Shown in pieces: positions 38,557 through 48,104 of a DNA stretch of 64,000 bases. The stretch covers positions 1-64,000 of the IMG/VR virus record IMGVR_UViG_3300030109_001309. One strand, given 5' to 3'. Numbering within the stretch: position 1 is the first letter of the stretch; the number at the start of each line of letters is the position of its first letter. This stretch comes from a virus. Made by a program: the position numbers and the translations under genes. Under the pieces are notes generated by a model. It worked only from the letters and a program-made list of their open reading frames with translations. It was not told the origin of the DNA and searched no databases.

Positions 38557-39501
38557 ATGGCATTTACTACAAGCAATGTAGGTCATCTTACTCGGAGTGA
38601 AGTCTGGTCTTCTCAGCTAAAAGATGTGCTAGAAGACGATCTCATGGCCCAAAGCTATGTGAATTGGATGACTGAGTTCCCTGATGGTGACACTTTTAAG
38701 GTTCCTTCTATTGGTCAAGCCCAAGTAGAAACCTATGCAGAAAACGATGCAATTAGTTATGCACCGTTAGATACTGGTCAGTTTACGTTTACGATTACGG
38801 AATACTTGGCCTCTGGCATTTACATCACTGAAAAAGCCAAACAAGATATGTACTACATGAATCAATTGGTTTCTCAGTTTGTTCCTAAACAGCAACGTGC
38901 TATTATGGAACAAGTTGAAGCTAAGATTCTAGGTTTGGAATCAGAGCAAACTGCTTCAAACGCAAACGCTATTAACGGTGCAGACCATCGTTTTGTAGCT
39001 ACAGGCACTAACGAAGTTATCACGGTTGCTGACTTTGCTAAAGCTCGTTATGGTTTGAAAAAAGCTAATGTTCCAGACACTAACTTGGTTGCAATTGTTG
39101 ATCCTTCAGTTGAATACACGATCAACACTTTGACTAACTTGAGCAATGTTTCCAACAACGCAATGTGGGAAGGTGTTGTTTCTTCAGGTATTGCAACAGG
39201 TATGCGTTTTGTTAAAAACATTTACGGATTTGACGTTTATGTTAGTAACAACTTGGCTGATGCAAATGAACAGATTGGTGGGTCAGGCCCAACGACTGCT
39301 GCTGGAAAAGCAAATATGTTTTTCTCAGCTGCTCCTGATGTGCTTCCGTTTATTGGTGCATGGCGGCAAATGCCTAAAGTTGATAGCGAGTTCAACAAAG
39401 ATAAACAGCGTGATGAATACGTTGTTACTGCTCGTTATGGCGTGAAACTTTTCCGTCCTGAAAATCTTGTCTGCGTTCTGTCAGACACAGATCAAGTTTA
39501 A
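38557..39501 (+). CDS. major capsid protein
   Basis: A 314-residue protein of the HK97-fold podoviral type: N-terminal TRSEVWSSQLKDVLEDDLMA, beta-rich PSIGQAQVETYAENDAISYA, the spine helix QLVSQFVPKQQRAIMEQVEA and DPSVEYTINTL. The C-terminus YVVTARYGVKLFRPENLVCV is a well-conserved end in such capsids. Codon choice includes more C-ending codons than in nearby genes, consistent with high expression. It builds the icosahedral head. Confidence 0.92.
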   Translation: MAFTTSNVGHLTRSEVWSSQLKDVLEDDLMAQSYVNWMTEFPDGDTFKVPSIGQAQVETYAENDAISYAPLDTGQFTFTITEYLASGIYITEKAKQDMYYMNQLVSQFVPKQQRAIMEQVEAKILGLESEQTASNANAINGADHRFVATGTNEVITVADFAKARYGLKKANVPDTNLVAIVDPSVEYTINTLTNLSNVSNNAMWEGVVSSGIATGMRFVKNIYGFDVYVSNNLADANEQIGGSGPTTAAGKANMFFSAAPDVLPFIGAWRQMPKVDSEFNKDKQRDEYVVTARYGVKLFRPENLVCVLSDTDQV

Positions 39502-39515
39502 AGGGAGGATTTGAT

Positions 39516-40019
39516 ATGACTGTTCATGTAAACTCTGATGGCCTTGAAGTTCTTTACGGTGCGTCTAAAGCTGTAAAGCGTAAAGGCGGTGATATGAAAT
39601 CGTTTGGTGATCTTCACGAAGTAAGGATGACCATTACAGGAACTGAAGTAACTAGTGCTGATGCTCCTAACGATAAAAAAATTACCATCCCAAGTGGTGC
39701 TTATATTGAAGAAGCAATTCTTACAGTAGGTGCTACTGCTTTCACATCTGGTGGTTCAGCCACTCTTGACATTGGCGTTATGCTTGATGACAACGATGGT
39801 ACGTTTAGTACTAAAGATGCTGATGGCATTGATGCAGCAATTGGTAAAGCTACTCTAGCTGCCAATGCTCGTATTGCTTGTAACGGAGCGTTAATTAACA
39901 CTGTTGTTACAGATGGTAGTAATGGGCTACCTATGCCGATTTCGGTAGCATACGGAACAGCAGCTTTTACGGCTGGTGTTGCTGAACTAGTTATTCGTTA
40001 TAAGCTTTCTCACGCTTAA
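39516..40019 (+). CDS. probable head decoration/stabilising protein
   Basis: A 167-residue protein, immediately after the capsid gene with a GGGAGG RBS. It is beta-rich with KITIPSGAYIEEAILTVGAT, TLDIGVMLDDNDGTF and ends VAELVIRYKLSHA. Position and composition suggest a capsid surface protein. I cannot assign a named family. Confidence 0.6.
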   Translation: MTVHVNSDGLEVLYGASKAVKRKGGDMKSFGDLHEVRMTITGTEVTSADAPNDKKITIPSGAYIEEAILTVGATAFTSGGSATLDIGVMLDDNDGTFSTKDADGIDAAIGKATLAANARIACNGALINTVVTDGSNGLPMPISVAYGTAAFTAGVAELVIRYKLSHA

Positions 40020-40040
40020 CGTATACCTAGTTTTTTGGAT

Positions 40041-40093
40041 ACTCAAGGTCAACTGGCGTAACATTATTTAGTTTGTAAGTCCATACCTTGAGT
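40041..40093 (+). terminator. long-loop hairpin between head and fibre genes
   Basis: ACTCAAGGT (40041-40049) pairs perfectly with ACCTTGAGT (40085-40093), extendable by 3 bp with one bulge. The loop is 35 nt, and a short T-tract (TATCTTTTT) follows. It could act as an attenuating terminator or an RNA-processing site that lowers fibre expression relative to the capsid. Confidence 0.5.
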
Positions 40094-40122
40094 TATCTTT
40101 TTAAAGTTATTCAGAGGAATCA

Positions 40123-40626
40123 ATGGCAAACGTACAACACGCAAGTTTAACTGGCTCTGATATCCACGAACCTAAAGGAGCTAATAGTGCTTCAGCAAAC
40201 ACAGTGTACGTTGCTAACGGTTCAGGTTCAGGCACTTGGCAAGCAGTAGCTTCAGGGCAAATTAATACTGCAAGTATAAAAAATTTAAATAAAAATTATA
40301 TAACGTATACTATTCCTGATATATCTACAGCAGGGTCACACTTTGTTGTTACTCCAATTGCAGGAACAATAAACAAAATTTTTTCAACAATTAACAACGC
40401 AATTAGTTCTGCTGACTGTGGTTTAACTTTTGAAATTGCAGGAACATTAGTAACTAACGGTGCAATTACAATTGCTCATTCTGGTTCTGCTGCTGGCACT
40501 GTAGACAACTCAACCCCTAGTGGTCAAAAAACTTTAACAGCAGGACAAGCTATAGAAATTATTACCGATGGTGCAAGCTCTACAGCTTGTAGGGCTACTA
40601 TAACTTTTGAGTTGGATGTAAGCTAA
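40123..40626 (+). CDS. head fibre / short fibre protein
   Basis: A 167-residue protein. The start VQHASLTGSDIHEPKGANSA followed by SANTVYVANGSGSG is a widespread podoviral motif that attaches fibres or decorations. The rest (residues ~50-167) is a beta-sandwich-like domain with GTINKIFSTINNAISSADCG. AGAGGAA precedes ATG 40123. It overlaps the next fibre gene by 1 nt. Confidence 0.65.
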   Translation: MANVQHASLTGSDIHEPKGANSASANTVYVANGSGSGTWQAVASGQINTASIKNLNKNYITYTIPDISTAGSHFVVTPIAGTINKIFSTINNAISSADCGLTFEIAGTLVTNGAITIAHSGSAAGTVDNSTPSGQKTLTAGQAIEIITDGASSTACRATITFELDVS

Positions 40627-42032
40627 TGGCAAAATTAACAGCAACAGATTTAACATCTCTTACAAATGAATCAACAGCTATTAGCCAAATAAATGCTAAC
40701 TTTGCTGCTGTTGAAACAGCAATGGAAAAAACTTTAAGCAGAGATGGAACAACTCCTAATACTATGTCTGCTTCTCTTGACATGAATAGTCAAGCAATTG
40801 TAAATTTACCAACACCTTCTGCTGGAACTAACCCTGTAACTAAAACATATGGTGACGCTAACTACGGTGGTACAGCTGCAACTACAGCAACTACTAAAGC
40901 TTCTGAAGCAAGTGCTAGTGCTACTGCCGCAGCTTCTAGTGCGTCTACAGCATCTGGTCATAAAGATACGGCATTAGCACAAGCTACATTAGCTACAAAT
41001 TATGCAGTTAAAGTTGATGGTGCTGCATCTGGATCAGACCACTCAGCTAAAGCTTGGGCTATAGGTGGTACTGGGGTTACAGACACAGCTTCAAAAGGAG
41101 CAGCAAAAGAATGGGCTATTGAAGTTGAAGATAATACTGTAGATGGTTCTGGTTATTCGGCTCTTCACTGGGCAGCTAAAGCTAGTGCATCAGCTACTTC
41201 TGCTTCTACTTCAGCATCTACAGCAACAGCTTTTAACAAACGATGGACAGCAGTAACACTTCACACTGGGGCAACTCTTAACTTAGCAAGGGCTGATGTA
41301 GGTACATACTATGTACTAGATACAAGTAGTAATGGCATTACAGTAAATCTTCCTAACATTGGGAGTGACTCAGATGAAGCTCTTGATGGGCAAATGTTTG
41401 GTTTTGAACTTAGTGATGCTACTAACCCTGTAACTATTACAAGAGGTGGTGACAATAACGATTATATGAATGGGGTAAATACAGCTAACTACACTGGTCT
41501 AACTACTGTTGGTCAGGTTATCCATTTTATTGCTGATGATGCAAGTCCTGATAATTGGCTTGTAACAATTATGTCTCAATCTTCTGATGCTTCAGCTACC
41601 GTTAAAGGAATAGTCGAACTTGCTACAGACGCAGAAGCAATTACAGGAACTGATACTACAAGAGCAACAACTCCAGCTAACGTAGCTGCAACATTTCCTA
41701 CCATTAGGCAGATACCACAAAACAGTAAGAGTGCTGCTTATGATATAGTCCTAACTGATGCTGGTAAACATCTGTACCATCCTGGATCAGATACAGATGC
41801 TAGAACTTGGACAATACCAGCTAATTCTTCTATAGCATTCCCAATTGGGTCAGCCATTACATTTGTAAATGATACAAGTGCAGGAGCAATTACAATTGCA
41901 ATTACCTCAGATGTGTTGGTTCTTTCTCCTGATGGCACAACAGGAAGTCGAACACTTGCTGCTAATGGTATAGCAACTTGCATTAAAATGACTGCAACAA
42001 GATGGATGATCTCTGGTTCGGGGTTAACTTAA
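40626..42032 (+). CDS. tail fibre protein
   Basis: A 468-residue protein. It begins with LTATDLTSLTNESTAISQIN and the capsid/tail docking segment ASLDMNSQAIVNLPTPSAGT. Then come Ala/Ser/Thr-rich helical repeats (KASEASASATAAASSASTAS), YSALHWAAKASASATSAS, and a C-terminal part with VKGIVELATDAEAITGTDTT, typical of T7 gp17-related fibres. It probably carries the following large receptor-binding protein. Confidence 0.8.
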   Translation: MAKLTATDLTSLTNESTAISQINANFAAVETAMEKTLSRDGTTPNTMSASLDMNSQAIVNLPTPSAGTNPVTKTYGDANYGGTAATTATTKASEASASATAAASSASTASGHKDTALAQATLATNYAVKVDGAASGSDHSAKAWAIGGTGVTDTASKGAAKEWAIEVEDNTVDGSGYSALHWAAKASASATSASTSASTATAFNKRWTAVTLHTGATLNLARADVGTYYVLDTSSNGITVNLPNIGSDSDEALDGQMFGFELSDATNPVTITRGGDNNDYMNGVNTANYTGLTTVGQVIHFIADDASPDNWLVTIMSQSSDASATVKGIVELATDAEAITGTDTTRATTPANVAATFPTIRQIPQNSKSAAYDIVLTDAGKHLYHPGSDTDARTWTIPANSSIAFPIGSAITFVNDTSAGAITIAITSDVLVLSPDGTTGSRTLAANGIATCIKMTATRWMISGSGLT

Positions 42033-45000
42033 ATGCATCAGCAAATGTTATTTGCTAGTCTAGCTGGTGCAAGTGGTTACACCATAACTCATGCATTAGT
42101 GTTCGATGGCTCCGCTGATTATTTAAGTTGGACACCAAGTTCTGGCAGTACGAATACATCCATCACTTATTCTTTTTGGGCAAAACGTGTAGGACTGACA
42201 GCGTATGGTGCTGTATTAGGAGGATCATCTGGGGGAGGCAAATCAGACTACATAAGATTTTCAAACAATGATGCGTTTGAAACTATTGGTGACGATGGTA
42301 ACGATTGGAGCGTTAAGACAAATGCTTTGTATCGTGACACAACAGCTTGGGCTAACTATGTTGTATCTTTTAATAATACTTCAGATGTTAGAATGTGGGT
42401 CAACGGAACTGAAATTACGAGCTTCGCTACTAACACAGAATCTGGCACTATGGGTGGCTGGCTCAGAGCAACCGAACAGTTTGTTGGTAAAAATGCTGCT
42501 AATCAAATGTATAACGGTTATTTAGCAGATGTTATTTGTCTTGATGGAATTAATGTAACTAATGCTGATAACTTTGGTGAATATGATTCAGATACAGGCA
42601 TTTGGGTGCCAAAAAACCCTAGTGATATAAGCTCATTTGGCACTAACGGTTTCTGGCTGGATTTTAGTGACGGCACTAAAATTGGAAATAATGCCGCTGG
42701 TAACACTCAGCCACTAATAACTACTAATCAACAAAGATCAACTAATAGCAGTGGCAGTCAAGATCATCATAATATTACTGCTGGTGCCTCAGACGATGGT
42801 GCTATAGGGCAATCGTTTCAAGTTAGTAGCACTGATCCAATCTATGGAATTCAATTAAGAACAGGTACATTTGCAGCAAATACCATTGGTATTAGAATTG
42901 AAACAAATAATTCAGGTGCGCCAAGTGGGACATTAGTAGCGTCTAGTGCAAAAAATGACAGTTTTGCTTTGCCTGGAACTAATCAAGTTTCAGGAATAAT
43001 TCCTTTAGATTCACCATTTACCCCTGTTGCTGGTACTTCATATTGGATAAAAGTTACTGGTGTAAGTGGAGCGTCATCTATTTCGATAGGTGGAAACGGA
43101 ACAGGAACTAATCAATATCCTGATGGAAGGTCTTATCGTTATGGGTCATCATATAATAGTTTGTTTAACGCTGATATTTCTTTGTACTTTGAAATCTATC
43201 AAAACGGTACTGAAATATTTACCCCAACAAGCATAGGCGCAAACAATGTAGTTGCTGACTCATGTACAAATAATTCCAGTGGCGAGACTAAACTATATCC
43301 AGCTTTAAATCCACTAACTAAACATTCTAGTATAAATTTAACAAATAGTAATTTGACTCATACAGGCACAGATATTAATTTTGACACAAATACCAAAGTT
43401 AATTTTCCATTACCTTCTACTGGTAAATTTTATTTTGAGCTTGTAGCTGGCAATACAACTGGACTTTACGTAGGTGTTGCTGTAGGTAGTACCGCAAGTA
43501 ACGAAAGTGGTAATGCAGCCAATAAAGGATTTTTGTATAATCAGGCAAATGGAAAATTTTATGCTAATCCAATTACGGTTTCCTCTGGAGCTGCTTATGG
43601 CAATTCGTGGACAACCAACGATGTCATAGGTGTTGCTATTGACATGACTAATGGCGGTGATATGTGGTTTGCTAAAAACAATACTTGGCAATCGTCGGCA
43701 ACTGCTAGTGAGATTGCTGCCGGTACAACGACTAATGCAGCCGTAACAAATATGCCTACAAATACAACAAATGGACGCAGTTACGATGGGTCAGGTTTGT
43801 TTGTTTCTATTGGAGATAGCTCTGCAAGTGGTACTGGAACTCTTAGATTTGCCTCAGGCTCTTGGTCTTACTCTCCTCCAACAGGTTTTGGAGAGTTAAC
43901 TCAAACTGTTACAGGGGTTGGAAACTATGCCACAATAAACTCAGAGGCTGTCAATATTGGTGGAAACAATGATGTTACACTTTCTGATGGCAATCTAAAA
44001 GCTGTGTATGTAGCTGACCATGCTGCTGAATTTTCTATTGCTCGATTAACCAGTGGTAAATTTTACTGGGAATTAACTAATCATACAAGTGCTGCTGGTT
44101 CAACTGGGGTTCTCGCAGGTAGTTATTACGCGAGTTATGATCGCTCTGCTAATATGAACTCTACAGGAATTTATTACTATAATCCGTTTAATGGACAAAA
44201 AATGAAAGACGGATCTGGCACATCCTATGGAAATGCAGTCGGGGCTAATGACTGTCTTCAAGTAGCATTAGACTTAGACAATAATAAAATATGGTGGGGT
44301 GTAAACAATACGTGGCAAGCATCGGGTGATCCAGCCGCTGGAAGCAATGCCGCCTACACGGACTTAACAGACACAGACTATACCCCAGTGTTAGGTTACG
44401 GAGCAGCATATACATCTATTTTAAATACAGGGCAAACTCCATTAAAATATGATCCACCCACAGGATTCAAAACTTTAAACACTTCCAATCTTCCGGCTCC
44501 AACTGTTACTAAACCAAGTGATCATTTTAAAGCTGTAACTTTTTCTGGCACTGGCAGCGCACAGAATGTTGATACATTAGGATTCCGACCTGACCTGTTG
44601 ATTATTAAATCGGCAACATCAACGGCTAATTTTAACTGGATTGATTCTGCTAGAGGCGCAAGTGAAATTGTATGGTCAAACGCTAATGCGGGTACAAGCA
44701 CAGAGTCAACAAGTGTTACTGGATTTCGTGATGCAGGATTTTCGGTAGGTTCAGATAGCGGAAGTTATGTAAATATTTCTGGTCAAACGATGGTTGCTTA
44801 TGGGTTTAAAGCTGGCGGTGCGCCAACCGCTGACAATTCGGCGGGACAGACACCCACTAATAACAGTGTCTTTCGGAATGGTTCTGCATCAACAACGGCA
44901 TTTGCTAGTGCAAATATTTATCCAACAAGAGCAAGCATTGGAACAGGCATTTCAATCCTTAAATATACTGGTAACAACTCAAGTAATCAGACGCTGGCAA

Positions 45001-45575
45001 CTGGATTAACAGGTGCGGCTGATTTTGCCATAATCAAAAGACATACTAGTGGTGGAGATTGGGCGGCTGTCGGGATTGTTGGCAGCACTATTTACGGTAT
45101 GGAACTTAATAATCCAACTAACGAGTCAGCAGTAAGCGACCAGGTTACAGCGTTTGGTAACGGAACGATCACGATTGATGGGGGCAGTGCTAACGACCCA
45201 GTGGCTTACTCTGCATATATCTTCCAAAAAACAAGCGGTCTAATTAATTCAGGGGTATACGCAGGAAATGGAAATGCTGATGGGCCATTCGTGTACCTTG
45301 ATTTTAAGCCAGCATTTGTTTTAATTAAGGCGATTGATCGGTCAAATAACTGGCATATTTTTGACTCTGCCCGAAATCCTAATAACGAAATAACAAACAG
45401 TGCTTTATTTCCTGATCTTTCTATAGCCGAAGGCGGCACAAATGCCATAGATTTTCTTAGTAATGGATTCAAATTACGAACAGATCAGGTGTGGCTGAAT
45501 GCCTCGTCAAGTAATAATTATATTTACCTAGCATTTGCTGAAACGCCATTCGCTTTGAATAATAGGGCAAGATAG
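42033..45575 (+). CDS. large multidomain receptor-binding fibre protein (LamG/SPRY-like)
   Basis: A 1180-residue protein. Residues ~15-165 resemble a LamG/concanavalin lectin domain (HALVFDGSADYLSW, ITYSFWAKR, WANYVVSFNNTSDVRMWVNG). Two SPRY-like repeats follow, near ~430-610 (PSTGKFYFELVAGNTTGLYV) and ~640-800 (TSGKFYWELTNHTSAAGSTG). The C-terminal ~350 residues contain repeats I recall as DUF7483-like (LGFRPDLLIIKSATST; DFKPAFVLIKAIDRSNNW). It has no counterpart in the unit A cassette, so receptor specificity of the two phages differs. Domain names are by motif memory. Confidence 0.75.
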   Translation: MHQQMLFASLAGASGYTITHALVFDGSADYLSWTPSSGSTNTSITYSFWAKRVGLTAYGAVLGGSSGGGKSDYIRFSNNDAFETIGDDGNDWSVKTNALYRDTTAWANYVVSFNNTSDVRMWVNGTEITSFATNTESGTMGGWLRATEQFVGKNAANQMYNGYLADVICLDGINVTNADNFGEYDSDTGIWVPKNPSDISSFGTNGFWLDFSDGTKIGNNAAGNTQPLITTNQQRSTNSSGSQDHHNITAGASDDGAIGQSFQVSSTDPIYGIQLRTGTFAANTIGIRIETNNSGAPSGTLVASSAKNDSFALPGTNQVSGIIPLDSPFTPVAGTSYWIKVTGVSGASSISIGGNGTGTNQYPDGRSYRYGSSYNSLFNADISLYFEIYQNGTEIFTPTSIGANNVVADSCTNNSSGETKLYPALNPLTKHSSINLTNSNLTHTGTDINFDTNTKVNFPLPSTGKFYFELVAGNTTGLYVGVAVGSTASNESGNAANKGFLYNQANGKFYANPITVSSGAAYGNSWTTNDVIGVAIDMTNGGDMWFAKNNTWQSSATASEIAAGTTTNAAVTNMPTNTTNGRSYDGSGLFVSIGDSSASGTGTLRFASGSWSYSPPTGFGELTQTVTGVGNYATINSEAVNIGGNNDVTLSDGNLKAVYVADHAAEFSIARLTSGKFYWELTNHTSAAGSTGVLAGSYYASYDRSANMNSTGIYYYNPFNGQKMKDGSGTSYGNAVGANDCLQVALDLDNNKIWWGVNNTWQASGDPAAGSNAAYTDLTDTDYTPVLGYGAAYTSILNTGQTPLKYDPPTGFKTLNTSNLPAPTVTKPSDHFKAVTFSGTGSAQNVDTLGFRPDLLIIKSATSTANFNWIDSARGASEIVWSNANAGTSTESTSVTGFRDAGFSVGSDSGSYVNISGQTMVAYGFKAGGAPTADNSAGQTPTNNSVFRNGSASTTAFASANIYPTRASIGTGISILKYTGNNSSNQTLATGLTGAADFAIIKRHTSGGDWAAVGIVGSTIYGMELNNPTNESAVSDQVTAFGNGTITIDGGSANDPVAYSAYIFQKTSGLINSGVYAGNGNADGPFVYLDFKPAFVLIKAIDRSNNWHIFDSARNPNNEITNSALFPDLSIAEGGTNAIDFLSNGFKLRTDQVWLNASSSNNYIYLAFAETPFALNNRAR

Positions 45576-45588
45576 TGGTAGGAATAAT

Positions 45589-45756
45589 TTGGGTTCGTAT
45601 ATTAGAGTCGGTTCCATACACTACCCAAAAACGACACAAGGAAAAAAATTGGCTAAAGAAGCTTTATACAATCGGTACAAAGCTTTTGTCACAGAAATGA
45701 GGAAAAGAAAAAACTATGGACCCAGCAACTATAGCATTAAGTATAGCAGCTTGTAA
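45589..45756 (+). CDS. possible 55-residue protein (TTG start)
   Basis: The 140-nt gap after the fibre gene holds an open frame from TTG 45589 with AGGAA just upstream. It runs 41 nt into the next gene. The product (YPKTTQGKKLAKEALYNRYK, AFVTEMRKRKNYG) looks protein-like, but a second frame is also open for about 40 codons, so coding is uncertain. No homologue is seen in unit A. Confidence 0.35.
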   Translation: MGSYIRVGSIHYPKTTQGKKLAKEALYNRYKAFVTEMRKRKNYGPSNYSIKYSSL

Positions 45757-46255
45757 AAAAGTACTTGATTCAGCTAAAGATGTTCAGTCTATAGGTCATG
45801 CTTTAGACGATCTTTGGAGTGCTGAAGAAGCACACAAAGCTAGAAAAACACCTAAAAAACAACCTACAACACGTATGCAACAAGTTTTAAAAATACGTGC
45901 TGGAGATGAAGGGTATGATGATGACACAGCTATAAGTGCAGTAGCTAATGATGTCTTAGCTCAAAAACAAAATGAAAGAGCTATGAAAGGGTTAGCTAGA
46001 GAGATAGATAGAAAATGGGGTTACGGAACTTGGGATACTATTCTTGAAGAAAGAAACAAAAGATTAAAAGAAAAAAAAGTTAAAGATAAAGAACATAAAG
46101 AAAAAATTGAAGAAAGAAAAAAACATGATAAAGAAGTTTGGGATAAAATTTATTATTGGTCTAAAGAGTTTGGAAAGTTAATGATTATTGTTCTTTTCGC
46201 AGGATTAGGTATATGGTGGTTAATAGAAAATAGATGTATAGGAGCCGTATGTTAA
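45716..46255 (+). CDS. membrane-anchored coiled-coil protein
   Basis: A 179-residue protein with ATG 45716. It starts MDPATIALSIAACKKVLDSA, has a charged helical middle (RNKRLKEKKVKDKEHKEKIE) and one C-terminal membrane helix (FGKLMIIVLFAGLGIWWLI). It is homologous along its whole length to 3714-4250, which defines the unusual start there. The pair with the next gene is kept in both units. Function unknown. Confidence 0.8.
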   Translation: MDPATIALSIAACKKVLDSAKDVQSIGHALDDLWSAEEAHKARKTPKKQPTTRMQQVLKIRAGDEGYDDDTAISAVANDVLAQKQNERAMKGLAREIDRKWGYGTWDTILEERNKRLKEKKVKDKEHKEKIEERKKHDKEVWDKIYYWSKEFGKLMIIVLFAGLGIWWLIENRCIGAVC

Positions 46256-46594
46256 ATGGAATTTGGAGTACGCGAAGTAGTTCAATTTGGTACACTACTT
46301 GCCAGTTTAGCAGGAGCTTTTGCTGTTGTTAAATCCCAACTATCAAGAGTTATTATAGACATTACAACTATGAGAGATGAATTACATGAATTAAATACAC
46401 GGCTGGATAAAGCAGAAGCAGATTCAGCAGTGGTTAAACACCAGAATGGTGTGTTTGGAACTATACTATCACCTTCAAATTTAAAAGAACTTAATATGAA
46501 CATAGCTGAATTACAAACTGAAATGAAAGTTGTGCATAAAAATCTAGATAAACTTTATACTATGCATAATGGAAGACACCCACCTGTAAATTAA
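46256..46594 (+). CDS. single-pass membrane coiled-coil protein, i-spanin-like topology
   Basis: A 112-residue protein; the first ~33 residues (MEFGVREVVQFGTLLASLAG then AFAVVKSQLSRVI) are almost identical to 4252-4596. After the membrane helix comes a coiled coil (TTMRDELHELNTRLDKAEAD). The strong conservation of the membrane segment compared with the coiled coil suggests that the segment itself does the work, for example through membrane pairing. A role in lysis or ejection is possible. Confidence 0.75.
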   Translation: MEFGVREVVQFGTLLASLAGAFAVVKSQLSRVIIDITTMRDELHELNTRLDKAEADSAVVKHQNGVFGTILSPSNLKELNMNIAELQTEMKVVHKNLDKLYTMHNGRHPPVN

Positions 46595-46606
46595 AGGAGA
46601 AAGTAA

Positions 46607-46720
46607 ATGCCTAAAGGATATGGTTACGGAAAAAAAGGTAAAGAAAAAAGTATGAAAGATAAAAATAAAATGATGGCTTCTAAAAAGAAACCTAAAAAGA
46701 AAAAGAAAATGATGGCATGA
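46607..46720 (+). CDS. 37-residue Lys/Met-rich protein
   Basis: This gene has AAAGGAG before ATG 46607 and ends in TGA that overlaps the next ATG (ATGA). The product has Lys-rich tracts (KKPKKKKKMMA at the end). It equals the unit A counterpart (4665-4778) in length and charge but not closely in sequence. A nucleic-acid contact role is inferred. Confidence 0.7.
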   Translation: MPKGYGYGKKGKEKSMKDKNKMMASKKKPKKKKKMMA

Positions 46721-46836
46721 GTATTTATCTTGGCCCTTTAGAAGATGAAGTTTGTCCTAAATGTGGTAAAGAAAATTGCCCATGTGACCCTGAAACTTGT
46801 ACTTGTGAAGCACCTGTAGAAAATTCAGAGGAATAA
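46717..46836 (+). CDS. 39-residue Cys-rich protein
   Basis: A short gene coupled to the preceding one by an ATGA overlap. The core CPKCGKENCPCDPETCTCEA has the same six-Cys spacing as 5023-5169, including the identical CDPETCTC. It is likely to bind metal. In this unit it lies upstream of the basic protein gene, the reverse of unit A. Confidence 0.75.
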   Translation: MSIYLGPLEDEVCPKCGKENCPCDPETCTCEAPVENSEE

Positions 46837-46840
46837 AAAA

Positions 46841-47089
46841 ATGGCTGTAGAACGAGCAGGAGAAAAGTTTTCAGGATATAATAAACCTAAAAACTCTAGA
46901 AAAGGTGGTAAGAAATTTGCTGTCCTAGCTAAAGAAGGTAGTACTATTAAACTAATTAGGTTTGGTGATGCTAACATGACAATTAAAAAAAATAATCCTA
47001 AACGTAGAAAAAGTTTTAGGGCTAGGCACAAGTGCGATACAGCTAAATCTAAACTTACTGCAAGATATTGGAGTTGTAAAAAATGGTGA
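46841..47089 (+). CDS. conserved basic phage protein
   Basis: An 82-residue protein, highly similar to 4778-5029: AGEKFSGYNKPKNSRKGGKK, IKLIRFGDANMTIKK and the ending KLTARYWSCKKW. It is followed 6 nt later by the adaptor gene. The strong conservation between otherwise diverged units implies a conserved partner, perhaps capsid or DNA. Function unknown. Confidence 0.8.
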   Translation: MAVERAGEKFSGYNKPKNSRKGGKKFAVLAKEGSTIKLIRFGDANMTIKKNNPKRRKSFRARHKCDTAKSKLTARYWSCKKW

Positions 47090-47095
47090 AGTACT

Positions 47096-47851
47096 ATGCC
47101 TAAATTAACCTTGCTCGATATGACACAAAATATCCTTAGTGATATGGATAGTGATGAAGTTAACACAATTTCTGATACTGTAGAATCAGGACAGGTAGCT
47201 GAAATTATTAAAACTACTTACTACGATTTAATTGCAAGTAAAGCAATACCTGAAATGTTTTCTATTGTACAGTTTGAAGGTTTAAGTAATACAGCTAAAC
47301 CTAATTTTTTACAGTATCCTTCTACAGCTACAGAAATACAGTGGTTTAAATATGACTCTAGAGATACTTCTAGTGACACTACAATTAACTACGTAGATGT
47401 TCAATATCTTGATCCTCAAACTTTTATGAACTTTATTAATAACAGAGATAACGCAGACTCAAATACCACAGCAATTGCTGATAGCAGTGGAATTTCTTTA
47501 CTTATAAGAACTGATAAAAACCCTGAGTATTGGACAAGCTTTGATGATGAGTTTGTAGTTTGTGATAGTTATGATAGTGCTATTGAAAGTACACTACAAA
47601 AATCTAAGACCCAAGCCTACTCTAAATTAGAACCTACATTTACACTAAACAATACGTTTGTTCCTACATTAGATGTAGACTTATTTCCTTTGTTGTTAGC
47701 TACAGCTAAATCAGTAGCATTTGTTACACTTAAACAACAAGGTAATCCTGCTGCTAACGCATCTTCAAGAAATCATTTGGTGCGTCAACAAAATAACAGA
47801 CATAGATTTAGAGCAGCAAATGAAGTAACATACCCTGACTACGGCAGATAA
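47096..47851 (+). CDS. head-tail adaptor (tail tubular protein A, T7 gp11-like)
   Basis: A 251-residue protein. TLLDMTQNILSDMDSDEVNT, TVESGQVAEIIKTTYYDLI and FDDEFVVCDSYDSAIESTLQ align with the unit A adaptor, whereas the domain at ~60-130 differs strongly. It connects portal and nozzle. GGTGAAG precedes ATG 47096. Confidence 0.85.
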   Translation: MPKLTLLDMTQNILSDMDSDEVNTISDTVESGQVAEIIKTTYYDLIASKAIPEMFSIVQFEGLSNTAKPNFLQYPSTATEIQWFKYDSRDTSSDTTINYVDVQYLDPQTFMNFINNRDNADSNTTAIADSSGISLLIRTDKNPEYWTSFDDEFVVCDSYDSAIESTLQKSKTQAYSKLEPTFTLNNTFVPTLDVDLFPLLLATAKSVAFVTLKQQGNPAANASSRNHLVRQQNNRHRFRAANEVTYPDYGR

Positions 47852-47865
47852 AGAAAGGAAGACCA

Positions 47866-48099
47866 ATGCCTACTATATTTATGACTCCGACTAAAGTTGA
47901 ATACGAAATACAAAAAGATGGAGCTACAGGTTTAATTAAGTTTAGCCCTGTTGCTGGTGGAGCTATTCCAAATCTCTTAGATAGTTGGTATACATCTCAA
48001 AGATTTGCAGATGCAGCTTGGAAAACCTATGTAGATTCTTTAACTGCTTCTAAACCAGATATGAGACTTAAAGAAAATAAACCTCAAGGAACTAAATAA
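47866..48099 (+). CDS. small conserved protein between adaptor and nozzle genes
   Basis: A 77-residue protein with AAGGAAG before ATG 47866. It contains VEYEIQKDGATGLIKFSPVA and GGAIPNLLDSWYTSQRFADA. It takes the same place as 5920-6222 and is distantly similar. It could be a minor tail or assembly factor; no family known to me. Confidence 0.75.
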   Translation: MPTIFMTPTKVEYEIQKDGATGLIKFSPVAGGAIPNLLDSWYTSQRFADAAWKTYVDSLTASKPDMRLKENKPQGTK

Positions 48100-48104
48100 A
48101 ACTA

